From JAIVJZ01 sp036386515 (GTDB lineage: Bacteria; Acidobacteriota; Blastocatellia; Pyrinomonadales; Pyrinomonadaceae): a DNA stretch of 64,000 nt. A program made the position numbers and the translations under genes. Shown here one piece after another: positions 26,774-37,957 of the stretch. The stretch covers positions 1 to 64,000 of the forward strand of contig DASVVO010000052.1 in the NCBI GenBank assembly GCA_036386515.1. Reading direction: 5' to 3'. Position 1 is the first letter of the stretch. Each line of letters opens with the position of its first letter. The notes beneath the pieces are model-generated. The model worked only from the letters and a program-made list of their open reading frames with translations. It was not told the origin of the DNA and ran no database searches.

Positions 26774-27358
26774 ATGGCTTTAGTCCCAATGGTGGTCGAG
26801 CAAACGTCGCGGGGCGAACGCGCCTTCGACATCTACTCGCGCCTGCTCAAAGACAACATCATCTTCATCTCGACGCCGATCGATGATCAGATCGCGAACT
26901 TAATCGTCGCGCAACTGATCTTCCTCGAAGCGGAAGACCCGGAGAAAGACATCTCGCTCTACATCAACTCGCCGGGCGGTTCGATCACGGCGGGCATGGC
27001 GATCTACGACACGATGCAGTTTATCCGCGCCGACGTTTCGACGCTCTGCGTCGGGCAGTGCGCTTCGATGGCCGCGCTCCTGCTGGCGGCGGGCGCGAAA
27101 GGCAAACGCTTCGCGCTGCCGAACTCGCGTATCCTGATTCACCAGCCGTCGGGCGGCGCGGAGGGTCAGGCCACGGACATCCGCATCATGGCCGAGGAGA
27201 TCATCCGCATGCGCGAATTGACCTCGAACATTCTCGCCAAGCACTCCGGCCAATCTTACGAACAGATCGAGCGCGACGTGGAGCGTGACCGCATCATGTC
27301 CGCCGTGCAGGCCAAAGAGTACGGGCTGCTCGACGAAGTGATCACACACCGCGAGTAA
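26774..27358 (+). CDS. clpP: ATP-dependent Clp protease proteolytic subunit
   Basis: 194 aa, the usual length. Self-compartmentalised serine protease with Ser in GQCASMAALLLAAG, His in NSRILIHQPSGG and the third triad residue Asp in the EYGLLDEVI region or its neighbour. Forms a tetradecamer fed by ClpX, encoded 220 bp downstream. A hairpin terminator follows at 27365, so clpX probably has its own promoter. Confidence 0.97.
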   Translation: MALVPMVVEQTSRGERAFDIYSRLLKDNIIFISTPIDDQIANLIVAQLIFLEAEDPEKDISLYINSPGGSITAGMAIYDTMQFIRADVSTLCVGQCASMAALLLAAGAKGKRFALPNSRILIHQPSGGAEGQATDIRIMAEEIIRMRELTSNILAKHSGQSYEQIERDVERDRIMSAVQAKEYGLLDEVITHRE

Positions 27359-27364
27359 AAATTT

Positions 27365-27409
27365 TGACCGGCGCGTTTGATTGAAAGATCAACGCGCCGG
27401 TCATTTTAT
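27365..27409 (+). terminator. Terminator between clpP and clpX
   Basis: 13-bp perfect stem (27365-27377 with 27391-27403), whose loop can pair further, then CATTTTAT. Confidence 0.85.
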
Positions 27410-27577
27410 GCTACAGTAGTTCCCCGGCAGCCGCTCAGGCGACGCGACCCAACAACGCTATCGCCGCGCACGGGCAGCAATCGGACACGAGAGAGAGTAA
27501 AGCAGCCCGCCCGTTTTAAGTCGCTTGACAAGCCGAAGTTGGATTGAACCTCAAAAGCACGGAGTCCCCTAAAGCCT

Positions 27578-28822
27578 ATGGTACGTCGAACCGATGACAC
27601 GTTGCGCTGTTCGTTTTGCGGCAAGTCGCAGAACGAAGTGAAGAAGCTCATTGCTGGCCCCACGGTCTACATCTGTAACGAGTGTATTGACATCTGCAAC
27701 GAGATCATCACCGACGACCAGCAGGCCGAGGCCGTCGCCACCCGACCGCCGCTCCCGAAGCCTTCCGAGATCAAAAATTTCTTAGACGAGTATGTCATCG
27801 GGCAGGACGAAACGAAGAAGCGTCTCGCCGTCGCCGTCTATCAACACTACAAGCGCATCGAGATCGCGCGTCGCCGTTCGGACGTGGAGATTCAGAAGTC
27901 GAACATCCTCCTGATGGGGCCGACCGGCACGGGCAAGACCCTGCTCGCGCAAACTCTCGCGCGCATGCTCTCCGTTCCCTTCACCATCGTCGATGCGACG
28001 ACCTTGACGGAAGCGGGCTACGTCGGCGAAGACGTGGAGAACATCATCCTCAAACTGTTGCAGGCCGCCAACGGCGACGTGGAGCGCGCGCAGCAGGGCA
28101 TCATCTACATCGACGAAGTGGACAAGATTTGCCGCAAGGACGAGAACCCCTCGATCACGCGCGACGTGTCGGGCGAGGGCGTGCAGCAAGCCCTGTTGAA
28201 GATTCTGGAGGGCACGGTCGCCAACGTTCCGCCGCAGGGCGGCCGGAAGCACCCGCACCAGGAGTTCTTCCCGATCGACACCACGAACATCCTCTTCATC
28301 TGCGGCGGCGCGTTCGTCGGGCTGGAGAAAGTGATCGAGCGGCGCATGCGCAACAAGTCGTTCGGCTTCCGCGCCGAGATCAAAGACAGCAAAGAGCGTT
28401 ATGCCGAAGCGATGGCGACGGCGCAGCCGGAAGACCTGGTGCGCTACGGCTTGATCCCCGAATTCGTCGGTCGCCTCCCCGTGCTCGGAGTCCTCAACGA
28501 ACTCGACGAGGAAGCCCTCATGCGGATTCTCACCGAGCCGAAGAACGCGCTCATCAAGCAGTATCAGAAGAAGTTCGAGTACGACAACGTCAAACTGCGC
28601 TTCACGGACGACGCGCTCAAGGCCATCGCGCGCCAGGCCGTGGAACGCAAGGTGGGCGCGCGCGGCCTGATGATGATCCTGGAGGAGTTGCTGCTCGACT
28701 CGATGTACACGCTGCCCTCGCAGAAGCGCATCAAGGAGTTCGTCATCACGAGCGAGATGGTCGAACGCCGTCGCGCCGTGCCGGGCGAAGCCCTGACGGG
28801 CGTGGACGACGCGGCCGCCTGA
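27578..28822 (+). CDS. clpX: Clp protease ATP-binding subunit ClpX
   Basis: 414 aa. The N-terminal zinc-binding domain (LRCSFCGKSQNEV, YICNECIDICNEI) is followed by an AAA+ ATPase with Walker A GPTGTGKT, Walker B GIIYIDEVDK, sensor and Arg-finger regions, the IGF-like loop region for ClpP docking, and the small C-terminal domain. It unfolds tagged substrates for ClpP. Follows clpP with a terminator between. Confidence 0.97.
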   Translation: MVRRTDDTLRCSFCGKSQNEVKKLIAGPTVYICNECIDICNEIITDDQQAEAVATRPPLPKPSEIKNFLDEYVIGQDETKKRLAVAVYQHYKRIEIARRRSDVEIQKSNILLMGPTGTGKTLLAQTLARMLSVPFTIVDATTLTEAGYVGEDVENIILKLLQAANGDVERAQQGIIYIDEVDKICRKDENPSITRDVSGEGVQQALLKILEGTVANVPPQGGRKHPHQEFFPIDTTNILFICGGAFVGLEKVIERRMRNKSFGFRAEIKDSKERYAEAMATAQPEDLVRYGLIPEFVGRLPVLGVLNELDEEALMRILTEPKNALIKQYQKKFEYDNVKLRFTDDALKAIARQAVERKVGARGLMMILEELLLDSMYTLPSQKRIKEFVITSEMVERRRAVPGEALTGVDDAAA

Positions 28823-28879
28823 GCGAGCGCGCCGGAAGTTCGCCGCGCCTCCCCGCCCGAGCGAAAGGAATCTCTATTG

Positions 28880-29353
28880 ATGTCGAAGAAATTCGGAGCA
28901 GGAGTGTTCGCACTCCTGCTCGTACTTTTTTGTGCGGGCGCCGGAGAAGTGCGGGCGCAACAGGCGGCGCAGCCCGCCGCGCAGGCGACTCCGGCCGCCG
29001 CCGCTGCGGCGCAGGATGAGCAGGACGACCTTGACCGCGAAGACCCCTGCCCCGGCTCGAACACGCAGTTTGAATTGAACGTGTGCGCCGCGCGTGCGCG
29101 CGACCGCGCCGACGCCGAGTTGAACCAAGTCTACCGGCAGATCATGCGGGAGACCGTGGGGACGGAGCGCGCCAGGCTGCGCGCCGCGCAACTCGCGTGG
29201 CTCAAGTTTCGCGACGCGCAGTGCGACTACGAGAGCGTCGGCAACAAGGGCGGCTCGATCTACCCGATGGTCTACAGTTTTTGTCTGGCTAGAGTGACGA
29301 CGACGAGGGTCAAACAACTTCAGGAGATTTTGCGTGGACAGTCGGAACAATAA
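28880..29353 (+). CDS. Exported LprI-type (DUF1311) protein
   Basis: 157 aa from ATG 28880 (ribosome site AAAGGA). Signal peptide FALLLVLFCAGAGEVRAQQ. The mature domain matches the lysozyme-inhibitor LprI family: CPGSNTQFELNVCAAR, ADAELNQVYRQIM, AQLAWLKFRDAQCDYES, SFCLARVTTTRVKQL, with four conserved cysteines likely forming two disulfides. The family was named for lysozyme binding in mycobacteria; in Gram-negatives the role is unclear. Confidence 0.85.
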   Translation: MSKKFGAGVFALLLVLFCAGAGEVRAQQAAQPAAQATPAAAAAAQDEQDDLDREDPCPGSNTQFELNVCAARARDRADAELNQVYRQIMRETVGTERARLRAAQLAWLKFRDAQCDYESVGNKGGSIYPMVYSFCLARVTTTRVKQLQEILRGQSEQ

Positions 29354-29516
29354 CCCGCGCCTGATTCCGGCAGGTAGCACGACCGCGCGGAAGGTTTGAC
29401 GGTGAGAGGTTTAGTTCACAAACGTGGGCGGGCGACATTCATTCGACGCTACGGGGCAAGCCCCGGAAGATGGAGGCGTCTGCGGAGCAAGCGAAGACAT
29501 TGAGCTGAACGAGAAA

Positions 29517-29553
29517 CGGGTCGGTTGCCGACAAATTGCCGGCAACCGACCCG
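29517..29553. terminator. Bidirectional hairpin between convergent genes
   Basis: 14-bp perfect stem (29517-29530 with 29540-29553), 9-nt loop. It separates the LprI gene from the minus-strand genes that follow. Confidence 0.7.
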
Positions 29554-29580
29554 GATTATTTCATCCAGTGCGCTCTTGTG

Positions 29581-29733
29581 TTATGAACCGCCTTCTTCTA
29601 CACCGATCTCACCGCCGCCCGTTTTCTTGCTGCAAATGCCGCTTGAGCAAGTTTGCCCGTCTCCGCCATTAGTGCAGGATTCATTGGTCGCGTCCGCGCA
29701 CTTATAATCGATGGGGATACCGCCCGCCAGCAC
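29581..29733 (-). CDS. Possible 50-aa Cys-rich peptide, or the end of a broken gene
   Basis: A minus-strand frame from a GTG at 29733 to TAA 29581-29583 encodes a Gly/Ser/Asn-rich peptide with four cysteines (begins VLAGGIPIDYKC, then NESCTNGGDGQTC, SSGIC). An LAGG sequence before the Cys-rich part recalls a double-Gly leader, but the start has no good ribosome site and an in-frame TGA lies just upstream. It may be a degraded remnant. It is 56 nt after the exported protein on the same strand. Confidence 0.25.
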   Translation of the reverse strand: MLAGGIPIDYKCADATNESCTNGGDGQTCSSGICSKKTGGGEIGVEEGGS

Positions 29734-29788
29734 CTGCGTGCAGTGTTGTCCCGGTCAAAACGTCTGCGCGGATGGGCGATGCGCCGCT

Positions 29789-30355
29789 TTAGTGAAGTTC
29801 CGCGCGTGCCGACAGCTTGCCGTCGGCAGCCACCAAAGTTTGCATCGAACCATCGGCGAAGCGCGCCTCGCTGACCGCCAGTTGGATCAGGTAGTCGCCG
29901 CTCAGGTTTGGCGTCTTCAAGGCGGGGCGAATGGCCGCTGCGAAAGAGATGACGGGATACCTGATGCGCGCCGCCGTCCCCGGCTGGACGCCGCCGGGTA
30001 TGCGCACGACAGGAGTCTCCCCTTGGCTCAAGATCGTTTCGGGAGTTTCCGCGCGCGACAAATACCACCTGACGCGGACAGACTCGACCGCCTGCCCGCT
30101 GGCGTTCTCGACGGAAAAGTTTCTAACCGCCACCCCACCACCTGTTACGCTTGTCACCTGCGTGACGAGCACCGGGAGGGATTCATAACCTTGTCCCATG
30201 AAAGCACGACACGCGACCGTGTAGTTGCCGCCGGGCAATCGCGGCTGCGCGGCTTTATCACTCTGGCCGGAAGTGAGAACTGAGGTTAGGCAGGCGAGGA
30301 GTAAAAACGCGAATGTCCACCGCTGAGGAGGGGTGGCAAGAAATCGCTTCTTCAT
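29789..30355 (-). CDS. Exported hypothetical protein
   Basis: 188 aa from ATG 30355. A signal peptide (WTFAFLLLACLTSVLTSGQ) precedes a soluble beta-rich domain (RNFSVENASGQAVESVRVRWYLSRAE, IRYPVISFAAAI, SGDYLIQLAVSEARFADG), reminiscent of a fibronectin- or Ig-like fold. I do not recognise a family. It is divergent from lon, with about 260 bp of leader between. Confidence 0.65.
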   Translation of the reverse strand: MKKRFLATPPQRWTFAFLLLACLTSVLTSGQSDKAAQPRLPGGNYTVACRAFMGQGYESLPVLVTQVTSVTGGGVAVRNFSVENASGQAVESVRVRWYLSRAETPETILSQGETPVVRIPGGVQPGTAARIRYPVISFAAAIRPALKTPNLSGDYLIQLAVSEARFADGSMQTLVAADGKLSARAELH

Positions 30356-30615
30356 TTGTTGTTCCTTATTCTGTGTCGGTTAGTGAACACCAGATCGGCA
30401 TGAGGAAGGCAGCCGACCAGCAAGCTAACAGCCCAAAGCAGTATAGGTACCTCCCCCCCTCAGGTCAATCAACATTCCAAGCCCGAATTTTGCCCGGTGG
30501 CGCGGCTCGGCGAAATCGTTTACAATTCAGTTTAGTTCGCAACATGGGGCGAGCGGCCACAAGCGGCTCGCCCTTCACGTTTAAGCAGTTTTCCGGTGAA
30601 AGAAGTAGCAGTTTT

Positions 30616-33048
<2,433 letters not shown>

Positions 33049-33052
33049 ACTT

Positions 33053-33150
33053 AAGGGATGAGGGCGGAGGGATGAGGGATGAATAAGAAAAGCATTCAAT
33101 TGCTTGAGTGCTTTACTTATTCATCCCTCATCCCTCCGCCCTCATCCCTT
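33053..33150. repeat. 98-bp near-complete palindrome (GGGATGA words, AAGCATTCAA core)
   Basis: Arms 33053-33087 and 33116-33150 are a perfect 35-bp inverted repeat. The 28-nt interior can pair as well (AAAGCATTCAA with TTGAGTGCTTT, one G-T). The core is shared with the element at 11461. It lies between lon and the next gene. Confidence 0.95.
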
Positions 33151-33188
33151 CTCACTTCCCCGCCACCTCTTAAGGAGAAAATTTCCGC

Positions 33189-33674
33189 ATGGGCAAATAT
33201 GAAGACGCAGACCTGATCTTGAAACTCTACGATCTGCGCCGCGAAGAGACGATGCGCAAGGCGCGCGCCTGGCTGGCCGCCTTCAATCCTGAGAGTTTGC
33301 AGGACATCATGAACATCGCCACGGGCGAGCACAACGCCTACCTGCGCATGGTGATGTCTTACTGGGACATGGCCGCCTCGCTCGTCAACAACGGCGCGAT
33401 TGACGAGAAGATGTTCAGCGACGCCAACGGCGAACACTTCTTCTACTACGCCAAGTTCGAGCCGTTCATGGAAGAACTGCGCGCGGTCTTCGGCCCGCAG
33501 ATGTGGATGCACCTCGAACAACTCGTGATGCGCTCGCCGAACGCGAAGGAGCGGCTCGCCAAGATGCGCGAGATGTCGAAAAACATGGCGGCGCGCCGCG
33601 CGGCCGCCGCCGCGCCCAAAGCTCCCGCCGACGAGCAACCGACGCAAACCGCATCCGGCGCGACCACAAAGTAA
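33189..33674 (+). CDS. Conserved-looking hypothetical protein, helical
   Basis: 161 aa from ATG 33189 with AAGGAG upstream. All-alpha, cytoplasmic, Met-rich (YLRMVMSYWDMAASLVNNG, FYYAKFEPFMEELRAVFGPQMWMHL), ending in an Ala/Pro/Thr low-complexity tail. No family recognised. Flanked by two hairpin elements, so probably transcribed alone between lon and engB. Confidence 0.65.
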   Translation: MGKYEDADLILKLYDLRREETMRKARAWLAAFNPESLQDIMNIATGEHNAYLRMVMSYWDMAASLVNNGAIDEKMFSDANGEHFFYYAKFEPFMEELRAVFGPQMWMHLEQLVMRSPNAKERLAKMREMSKNMAARRAAAAAPKAPADEQPTQTASGATTK

Positions 33675-33679
33675 AAGAC

Positions 33680-33768
33680 GGTTTCAAGTTTCAGGTTTCA
33701 GGTTTCAGGACTGAGGATAGAGCTTCTTCGTCCCAAACTTGAAACTTGAAACTTGAAACTTGAAACCT
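33680..33768. repeat. Iterated-arm inverted repeat (TTTCAAG/TTTCAGG words) abutting engB
   Basis: Left arm 33680-33709 (four TTTCA-type words), right arm 33732-33768 (four CTTGAAA copies). The right arm ends immediately before the engB ATG at 33769. Shares TTTCAGGACTGA with the element at 20128. Confidence 0.9.
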
Positions 33769-34374
33769 ATGAAGATTACGAGCACCGAATTCGTCAAGAG
33801 TTCGTTCAGCGAGCAGGACTGGCCGCGGGCGGGAGTGCCGGAGGTGGCGTTTCTCGGCCGGTCGAACGTCGGGAAGTCGAGTTTGATCAACTCGCTGCTT
33901 GGCGTCAAAGGTTTGGCGCGCACCTCCTCGACGCCCGGCCGGACGCAGGCGCTCAACTTCTTCCTCATCAATCGCCGCTTCCATTTCGTAGACCTGCCCG
34001 GCTACGGCTACGCGCGCGTGCCGCGCGCGATTCGCGAGTCGTGGGGCGAAATTGTGACGACTTACCTTGCCAAGCGCGAGTCGCTTGTGTTATCAATTCA
34101 AATCGTAGATTCGCGTCACGATCCCTCTAAATTGGACTTGCAACTGCGTGAATGGTTGATGGCTTATACGAAGCCTCACCTGACGGTTGCGACGAAATCC
34201 GACAAGCTCTCGCAAAACGAGTTGCGCAAAAATATCGGGCGCGCGCGGGAAATGTTAGGCGCGACAGCGGGCGGCGGTGAAGTCGTCGCTTACTCCGCCG
34301 TCACGGGACACGGGCGCGAACGCGTCTGGCGCGCCATCGAAGAGGCCATAACCGTCTCACACTCCCCCAATTGA
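33769..34374 (+). CDS. engB: Ribosome biogenesis GTPase YihA/YsxC/EngB
   Basis: 201 aa from ATG 33769. GTPase motifs G1 GRSNVGKSSLINSLLG, G3 DLPGYGYAR and G4 TKSDKL with a C-terminal SAK-like VAYSAVTGHG. Needed for late 50S assembly. The start codon directly follows the right arm of a repeat hairpin and no Shine-Dalgarno is visible, which is unusual; the arm may expose or hide the start. Confidence 0.93.
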   Translation: MKITSTEFVKSSFSEQDWPRAGVPEVAFLGRSNVGKSSLINSLLGVKGLARTSSTPGRTQALNFFLINRRFHFVDLPGYGYARVPRAIRESWGEIVTTYLAKRESLVLSIQIVDSRHDPSKLDLQLREWLMAYTKPHLTVATKSDKLSQNELRKNIGRAREMLGATAGGGEVVAYSAVTGHGRERVWRAIEEAITVSHSPN

Positions 34375-34749
34375 AAAGTCGAATTGTCGCCCCGGGGCGA
34401 CCCCGTGGACGCTTGACGGCATCTAACCTTTCGGTTAGAACTAAAGCTCACACAAAATAATTCGTTGAACTTTTACGGGATGCGAGAAGTTCGCAAGTAT
34501 TCGCCAACCACCTCGCACACATAACCGCCGGAAAATCGCCGCTCCTGCGCCGAGCCGTAAGCCTTCGCGCACCTGAGGCATCATTCCCGACATCATTCAA
34601 GGATTTAATTCATACGCGGCTCCTGCAAGTCCGCCGGCAATTCAATCTCATTGACAGCAACATGACAAGAGTTGAACACAACTCTTGGTTAGAACAGGCG
34701 GCTCACGCACACACACGGACGGCGGCCGCACTCAACAGAGAAAAGAGAA
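34375..34749. other. Leader region upstream of rho
   Basis: 375 bp with no gene. It contains GTCGCCCCGGGGCGAC (34387-34402, perfect palindrome) and a stem-loop CTAACC-TTTC-GGTTAG near 34427-34442. Long leaders upstream of rho carry autoregulation in other bacteria; here that is only a suggestion. Confidence 0.4.
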
Positions 34750-36201
34750 ATGTCACAACGTACACCACGCACACGAACCAGCAGCAGTAGCAGCAGCAAC
34801 GCCGCCACCGCCGGCACCACGGCCAACGGCAACAGCGAGAACGGTAACCGCACGGCGGCGACCACCACCACCGCCGTCGCCGCCGCCGTCGTCGACACTC
34901 CCCTGGACGATGTGGCGGAGAAGGATTTCATTCCTTCGGGCAGCGGCGACGCCTTCAATCTGGCGACGCTCAAGGAGATGTCAATCTCGAAGCTGACGCA
35001 GATCGCCAAAGATATGGATGTCCCCGGCGCGACCGGCATGCGCAAGCAGGAGTTGATCTTCAAAGTCCTCGCGGCGCAGACCGAAAAGAGCGGACTCATC
35101 TTCTCCGAGGGCGTGCTGGAAACCCTGCCCGACGGCTTCGGCTTCCTGCGCGCTCCCGAATACAACTACCTGCCCGGCCCCGACGACATCTACGTCTCGC
35201 CTTCGCAGATACGCAAATTCGATTTGCGCACCGGCGACACCGTCTCCGGCCAGATTCGCCCGCCGAAAGAGGGCGAGCGTTATTTCGCGCTCATCAAGGT
35301 CGAGGCCATCAACTTCGAAGCCCCCGGCGAAACGCGCGACAAAGTTTTCTTCGACAACCTGACCCCGCTCTACCCGGACGAGCGCCTGATGTTGGAGACC
35401 GAGAACGACGTGCTCGCCGCGCGCGTCATCGATCTCGTCACGCCTATCGGCAAAGGCCAGCGCGGCCTCATCGTCGCGCCGCCGCGCACGGGCAAGACGA
35501 TGATGCTCCAGACCATCGCCAATTCGATTTCGAGAAACCACCCGGAAGTTTCGCTGATCGTGCTCCTCATCGACGAGCGGCCGGAAGAAGTCACGGACAT
35601 GCAGCGTTCCGTCAACGGCGAAGTCATCTCTTCGACGTTCGACGAACCGCCGACGCGCCACGTGCAGGTCGCCGACATGGTGATCGAGAAGGCCAAGCGG
35701 CTCGTCGAGCACAAGCGCGACGTGGTTATCCTGCTCGACTCTCTGACGCGCCTCGCGCGCGCGCACAACGCGGTCGTGCCGCCTTCGGGCAAGATTCTCT
35801 CCGGCGGTATCGACGCCAACGCCCTGCAACGCCCGAAGCGTTTCTTCGGCGCGGCGCGCAACATCGAAGAGGGCGGCTCCCTGACGATCATCGCCACCGC
35901 TTTGATCGACACCGGCTCGCGCATGGACGACGTGATCTTCGAAGAGTTCAAGGGCACGGGCAACTGCGAAATCCACCTCGACCGTCGCCTCGTCGATAAG
36001 CGACTGTTCCCCGCCATCGACATCCAACGCTCCGGCACGCGTAAAGAGGAACTCCTCATCAGCAAGGAAGACCTCGCGCGCATCTGGGTGATGCGGCGCG
36101 TCCTGAATCCGCTGTCGCCCGTCGAGCAGATGGAAGTCGTGCTCGAACGTCTGGGCAAGACCAAGTCAAACGCCGAATTCCTCGCCTCGATGCAGAGCTA
36201 G
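34750..36201 (+). CDS. rho: Transcription termination factor Rho
   Basis: 483 aa. The first 60 residues are a Ser/Asn/Thr/Ala tract (TSSSSSSNAATAGTTANG) before the Rho N-terminal helical domain (DAFNLATLKEMSISKLTQIA) and the RNA-binding cold-shock domain (ETLPDGFGFLRAPEYNYLPGPDDIYVSPSQIRKF). Walker A (VAPPRTGKTMML), Walker B/hexamer region and Q/R-loop regions follow. Hexameric RNA helicase ending transcription and limiting readthrough; relevant because many hairpin elements lie between genes here. Start has a weak purine-rich ribosome site. Confidence 0.97.
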   Translation: MSQRTPRTRTSSSSSSNAATAGTTANGNSENGNRTAATTTTAVAAAVVDTPLDDVAEKDFIPSGSGDAFNLATLKEMSISKLTQIAKDMDVPGATGMRKQELIFKVLAAQTEKSGLIFSEGVLETLPDGFGFLRAPEYNYLPGPDDIYVSPSQIRKFDLRTGDTVSGQIRPPKEGERYFALIKVEAINFEAPGETRDKVFFDNLTPLYPDERLMLETENDVLAARVIDLVTPIGKGQRGLIVAPPRTGKTMMLQTIANSISRNHPEVSLIVLLIDERPEEVTDMQRSVNGEVISSTFDEPPTRHVQVADMVIEKAKRLVEHKRDVVILLDSLTRLARAHNAVVPPSGKILSGGIDANALQRPKRFFGAARNIEEGGSLTIIATALIDTGSRMDDVIFEEFKGTGNCEIHLDRRLVDKRLFPAIDIQRSGTRKEELLISKEDLARIWVMRRVLNPLSPVEQMEVVLERLGKTKSNAEFLASMQS

Positions 36202-36215
36202 GAAAGCCTCGAACC

Positions 36216-36290
36216 GTTAATCGTGAACCGTCAAGCGTGAATAGAAAGACCCTGTTTTCTTCTATTTACGATTGACGGTTCACGATTTAC
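36216..36290. repeat. Inverted repeat, AGAAAGACC core class
   Basis: Arms 36216-36246 and 36260-36290 match at 28 of 31 positions (words of the type CGTGAAC/CGTGAAT). Core AGAAAGACC is shared with the elements at 3988 and 38901. Lies between rho and glgA. Confidence 0.85.
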
Positions 36291-36301
36291 TTTCTTCCGG
36301 C

Positions 36302-36331
36302 TTGTCACTTGCGACGGCTGTTGCGTAAAAT
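36302..36331 (+). promoter_or_regulatory. Candidate glgA promoter
   Basis: TTGTCA at 36302-36307 and TAAAAT at 36326-36331, spacing 18. Start of transcription near 36338 supports the GTG start at 36399 rather than the earlier TTG at 36345. Confidence 0.55.
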
Positions 36332-36398
36332 AGCCCCCTAAGCTTTGCAGTTCAGACTGTGGGGACGCTCCGGCCGGGGAGGAGTGTCGGGTGATGGG

Positions 36399-37835
36399 GT
36401 GTTGCGCGTCGCGATTTTATCGTCGGAGGCGGTGCCGTTCGCTAAGACGGGGGGCTTGGGCGATGTGGCGGGCGCGCTCCCGAAAGCCCTCATCGGCACG
36501 GGCGAGGCGGACGCGAGCCTCGTGCTGCCGCTCTACCAGCAGACGGATCGCGGCCTGCTCCGCGAGTTGCTCTTTGATAACCTGGAAGTGGAATGGACGG
36601 GCGGCAACCGCCGCGTCCGCGTGTTCCTGAGTGAAGAGACGATCGGCGCGCCGGTCTTTCTCATCGACGCCCCGGAATACTTCGCGCGCCCGAACGTTTA
36701 CGGCTACTCGGACGACCACACGCGCTACGCCTTCTTCTGCCGCGCCGCGCTCGCGCTCTTGAAACGACTCGGCCGCCCGCCCGATGTCGTCCACGGCAAC
36801 GACTGGCCGTGCGGGTTCGCCGTCGCGGAACTTCGCGCCCGTCGCGCCTACGACGATTTTTACCGGCAGACGCGCACGCTCTTTTCCATCCACAATCTGG
36901 CCTATCAGGGGGCGTTCGACCCGAAGGAGCTTGGTTATTTCGGTTTCGGTTGGGGCGAAGTTCACGACGCCTTTCTGCTGGAAGGCGCGGCCTCCGCGCT
37001 CAAGGCGGGCTTGATGCTCGCCGACGCCCTCTCGACCGTCAGCCGCCGTTACTCTTTCGAGATACAGACGCCCGCACAAGGCGCCGGTCTCGACTGGCTG
37101 CTGCGCATGCGGCGCGACCGGCTCGTCGGCGTCACGAACGGCGTTGATTACGACGCGTGGAACCCGGCGACCGACCCGTACATCGCCGCCCACTTCGACG
37201 CTTATGACCTGACGGGCAAGCGCGAATGCAAGCTCGACTTGCTGCGTCGCTTCGATTTGCCGGAAGAGGCCGAGCGACCCGTCATCGCGATCATCTCGCG
37301 GCTCGTCGCGCAGAAGGGCTACGATCTGATTCGCGAGGCCGCCCCCGCCATCCTTGAGACGGGCGCGTTCTTCATCGCACTCGGCGCGGGCGCGCGGGAG
37401 TACGAAGACTTTTTGCAGTCGTTTCGCGACCACGCGCCGCATCGCGTCGGAATTTTCAAGGGCTACGCGGGCGAACCGCTCGCGCACCAGATCGAGGCGG
37501 GCGCGGACATCTTTCTCATGCCATCGCTCTACGAGCCGTGCGGTTTGAACCAGATGTACAGCATGCGCTACGGCACGGTGCCCGTCGTGCGCGCGACCGG
37601 CGGTTTGGACGACACGGTGGAGCAGGTTGATCGTGCGCGCCGAACGGGCAACGGCTTCAAGTTCGGCGAATATTCGGCGCAGGCCATGCTCGGCAGCATC
37701 TACGAAGCATTGTTCGCCTACGCCGACAAAGAACTCTGGCAGCGGATTCAACTGAACGGGATGCGCGCCGACCACTCCTGGGACGCGGCCGCGCGCAAGT
37801 ACGTCGAGGTTTACCGCGCCGTGACGCGCATGTGA
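36399..37835 (+). CDS. glgA: Glycogen (starch) synthase, GT5 family
   Basis: 478 aa from GTG 36399, which matches the family's usual length (about 477) and start (LRVAILSSEAVPFAKTGGLGDV). An in-frame TTG at 36345 gives 18 extra residues. ADP-glucose binding KTGGLGDVAGALPKAL, then the GT-B fold with FLMPSLYEPCGLNQMYSMRYGTVPVVRATGGL near the C-terminus, including the catalytic Glu. Extends alpha-1,4-glucan from ADP-glucose. No other glycogen gene is adjacent. Confidence 0.93.
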   Translation: MLRVAILSSEAVPFAKTGGLGDVAGALPKALIGTGEADASLVLPLYQQTDRGLLRELLFDNLEVEWTGGNRRVRVFLSEETIGAPVFLIDAPEYFARPNVYGYSDDHTRYAFFCRAALALLKRLGRPPDVVHGNDWPCGFAVAELRARRAYDDFYRQTRTLFSIHNLAYQGAFDPKELGYFGFGWGEVHDAFLLEGAASALKAGLMLADALSTVSRRYSFEIQTPAQGAGLDWLLRMRRDRLVGVTNGVDYDAWNPATDPYIAAHFDAYDLTGKRECKLDLLRRFDLPEEAERPVIAIISRLVAQKGYDLIREAAPAILETGAFFIALGAGAREYEDFLQSFRDHAPHRVGIFKGYAGEPLAHQIEAGADIFLMPSLYEPCGLNQMYSMRYGTVPVVRATGGLDDTVEQVDRARRTGNGFKFGEYSAQAMLGSIYEALFAYADKELWQRIQLNGMRADHSWDAAARKYVEVYRAVTRM

Positions 37836-37957
37836 CGCCGCGCGGGTAAGATTCGGGGAGCCGATTGTTTTTAGCAGAGAGAAAACATTGAAACGCGAGA
37901 GGTTTGGGCAATCATCCGGCTCGCGCCATTACAAGTAAGAAGAAGGAGATGTACCGT

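Noticed and set aside
29711..30283. A plus-strand frame beginning with Cys-rich CVQCCPGQNVCADGRC
   Set aside because: It runs straight into the antisense of the exported-protein gene at 29789-30355 and loses protein-like composition; the Cys cluster is probably chance opposite the minus-strand peptide frame.
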